A stretch of DNA of 10,303 nt from Verrucomicrobiota bacterium. Its GTDB lineage: Bacteria; Verrucomicrobiota; Verrucomicrobiia; Chthoniobacterales; Terrimicrobiaceae. The first letter of the stretch is position 1. Each line of letters opens with the position of its first letter. Shown in pieces: positions 9,887 to 10,303 of this stretch. The notes under the pieces were generated by a model. The model searched no databases, was not told the origin of the DNA, and saw only the letters and a program-made list of their open reading frames with translations. The translations under genes were made by a program, and so were the position numbers. The stretch spans positions 1-10,303 of the forward strand of contig JAPLTI010000336.1 of assembly GCA_026398285.1 (NCBI GenBank), given 5' to 3'.

Positions 9887-10303
9887 TCAATTGTGACGCA
9901 GCGGAGAAGGTGCCTTCCGCATGTCTTCACGCTCGATATAATTATCAGGGTTCAGGTAAGAAATAATAGAATCCTCGCCCAAGTGCTCCACCAAGGCAGG
10001 CAACATGACATATGCATTCAATTTGATTGAAGAAAATTTCAAGACTTCAAATCTACCGGTTTTGTCCTTGGCCATAAATTCCTGGCGCTCCTCCGGAGTG
10101 AGTGATTGAAGAAAAATCAGCCAGTCCACATCCATGAAGATTTTTTTCTCGTCCAAGAGAGCAATCAATTTCTGGGCGCCTGAGCGCGTTAGGAAATAGC
10201 CTTCGCCACCAGTTGCGGTAAGGTGAGGAATGGCATCCAGCAGACTCATAGAGGATGAGAATGTAGGAACAAATTCAAAAAAAACTAAATTTTCTGCATG
10301 CTT
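9887..10303 (-). CDS. GT25-type glycosyltransferase, C-terminal part (cut by window edge)
   Basis: The frame is open to the window edge, so the start lies beyond 10303. An ATG at 10249 exists, but the coding sense continues upstream of it (HAENLVFFEFVPTFSSS). The visible 138 residues match the C-terminal part of family 25 LPS glycosyltransferases: GGEGYFLTRSGAQKLIALL is the 'G-x-Y-x-x-x-R-x-G-A-x-K-L' motif, and FMDVDWLIF follows as the conserved DVD region. These enzymes add galactose or related sugars in LPS or capsule core structures, but the substrate here is unknown. The stop lies one nt before the GT2 gene start, so the genes are in one transcription unit. Confidence 0.75.
   Translation of the reverse strand, partial: KHAENLVFFEFVPTFSSSMSLLDAIPHLTATGGEGYFLTRSGAQKLIALLDEKKIFMDVDWLIFLQSLTPEERQEFMAKDKTGRFEVLKFSSIKLNAYVMLPALVEHLGEDSIISYLNPDNYIEREDMRKAPSPLRHN

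Noticed and set aside
10247..10249. ATG at 10249 as the true start of the GT25 gene
   Set aside because: The frame continues open to the window edge with family-like sequence, and the visible part covers only the C-terminal motifs of GT25.

Overview
This window is a stretch of a surface-polysaccharide (exopolysaccharide, capsule or O-antigen type) biosynthesis cluster. All ten recognisable genes lie on the minus strand, so transcription runs from position 10303 towards 1. In that order they are: the C-terminal part of a GT25-type glycosyltransferase (cut by the window edge), a GT2 glycosyltransferase, a class I SAM methyltransferase, a GT4 glycosyltransferase, a second GT2 glycosyltransferase, a GT4-like glycosyltransferase carrying large insertions, a hexapeptide-repeat O-acyltransferase, an FkbM-family methyltransferase, a small kinase-like protein, and another GT4-like glycosyltransferase carrying large insertions. 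Most junctions are 4-nt ATGA overlaps or gaps of 0-2 nt. Two gaps are larger (about 83 and 92 nt). The gene content suggests assembly of a methylated and O-acylated repeat unit. No polymerase, flippase or priming transferase is visible.

The striking feature is non-random short-repeat DNA sitting in frame inside three of the genes (the two large GT4-like genes and the acyltransferase). There are twelve tracts of degenerate 7-nt units (4 to 12 units each, phase kept) in several sequence families. Two of these tracts belong to a larger composite cassette present once in each large glycosyltransferase gene (683-1292 and 5290-5685). Each copy has a heptamer array, a 13-nt spacer, an inward-facing AACCACGGAT-type arm, a run of small perfect hairpins in conserved order, and an inverted AACCACGGAT-type arm at the far end. 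The two copies share an identical 30-nt block and encode alignable peptides of roughly 100 residues in the same frame, yet they sit at different places in the glycosyltransferase fold. No transposase is encoded here.

The host is a Gram-negative-type bacterium of intermediate GC. Dense CACGGAT-type and heptamer repeats inside genes are reminiscent of Verrucomicrobiota and related groups, but this is a weak inference. Regions without genes are short: 1-28, 2716-2807 and 7002-7084. No RNA gene, CRISPR array, insertion sequence or convincing rho-independent terminator was seen.
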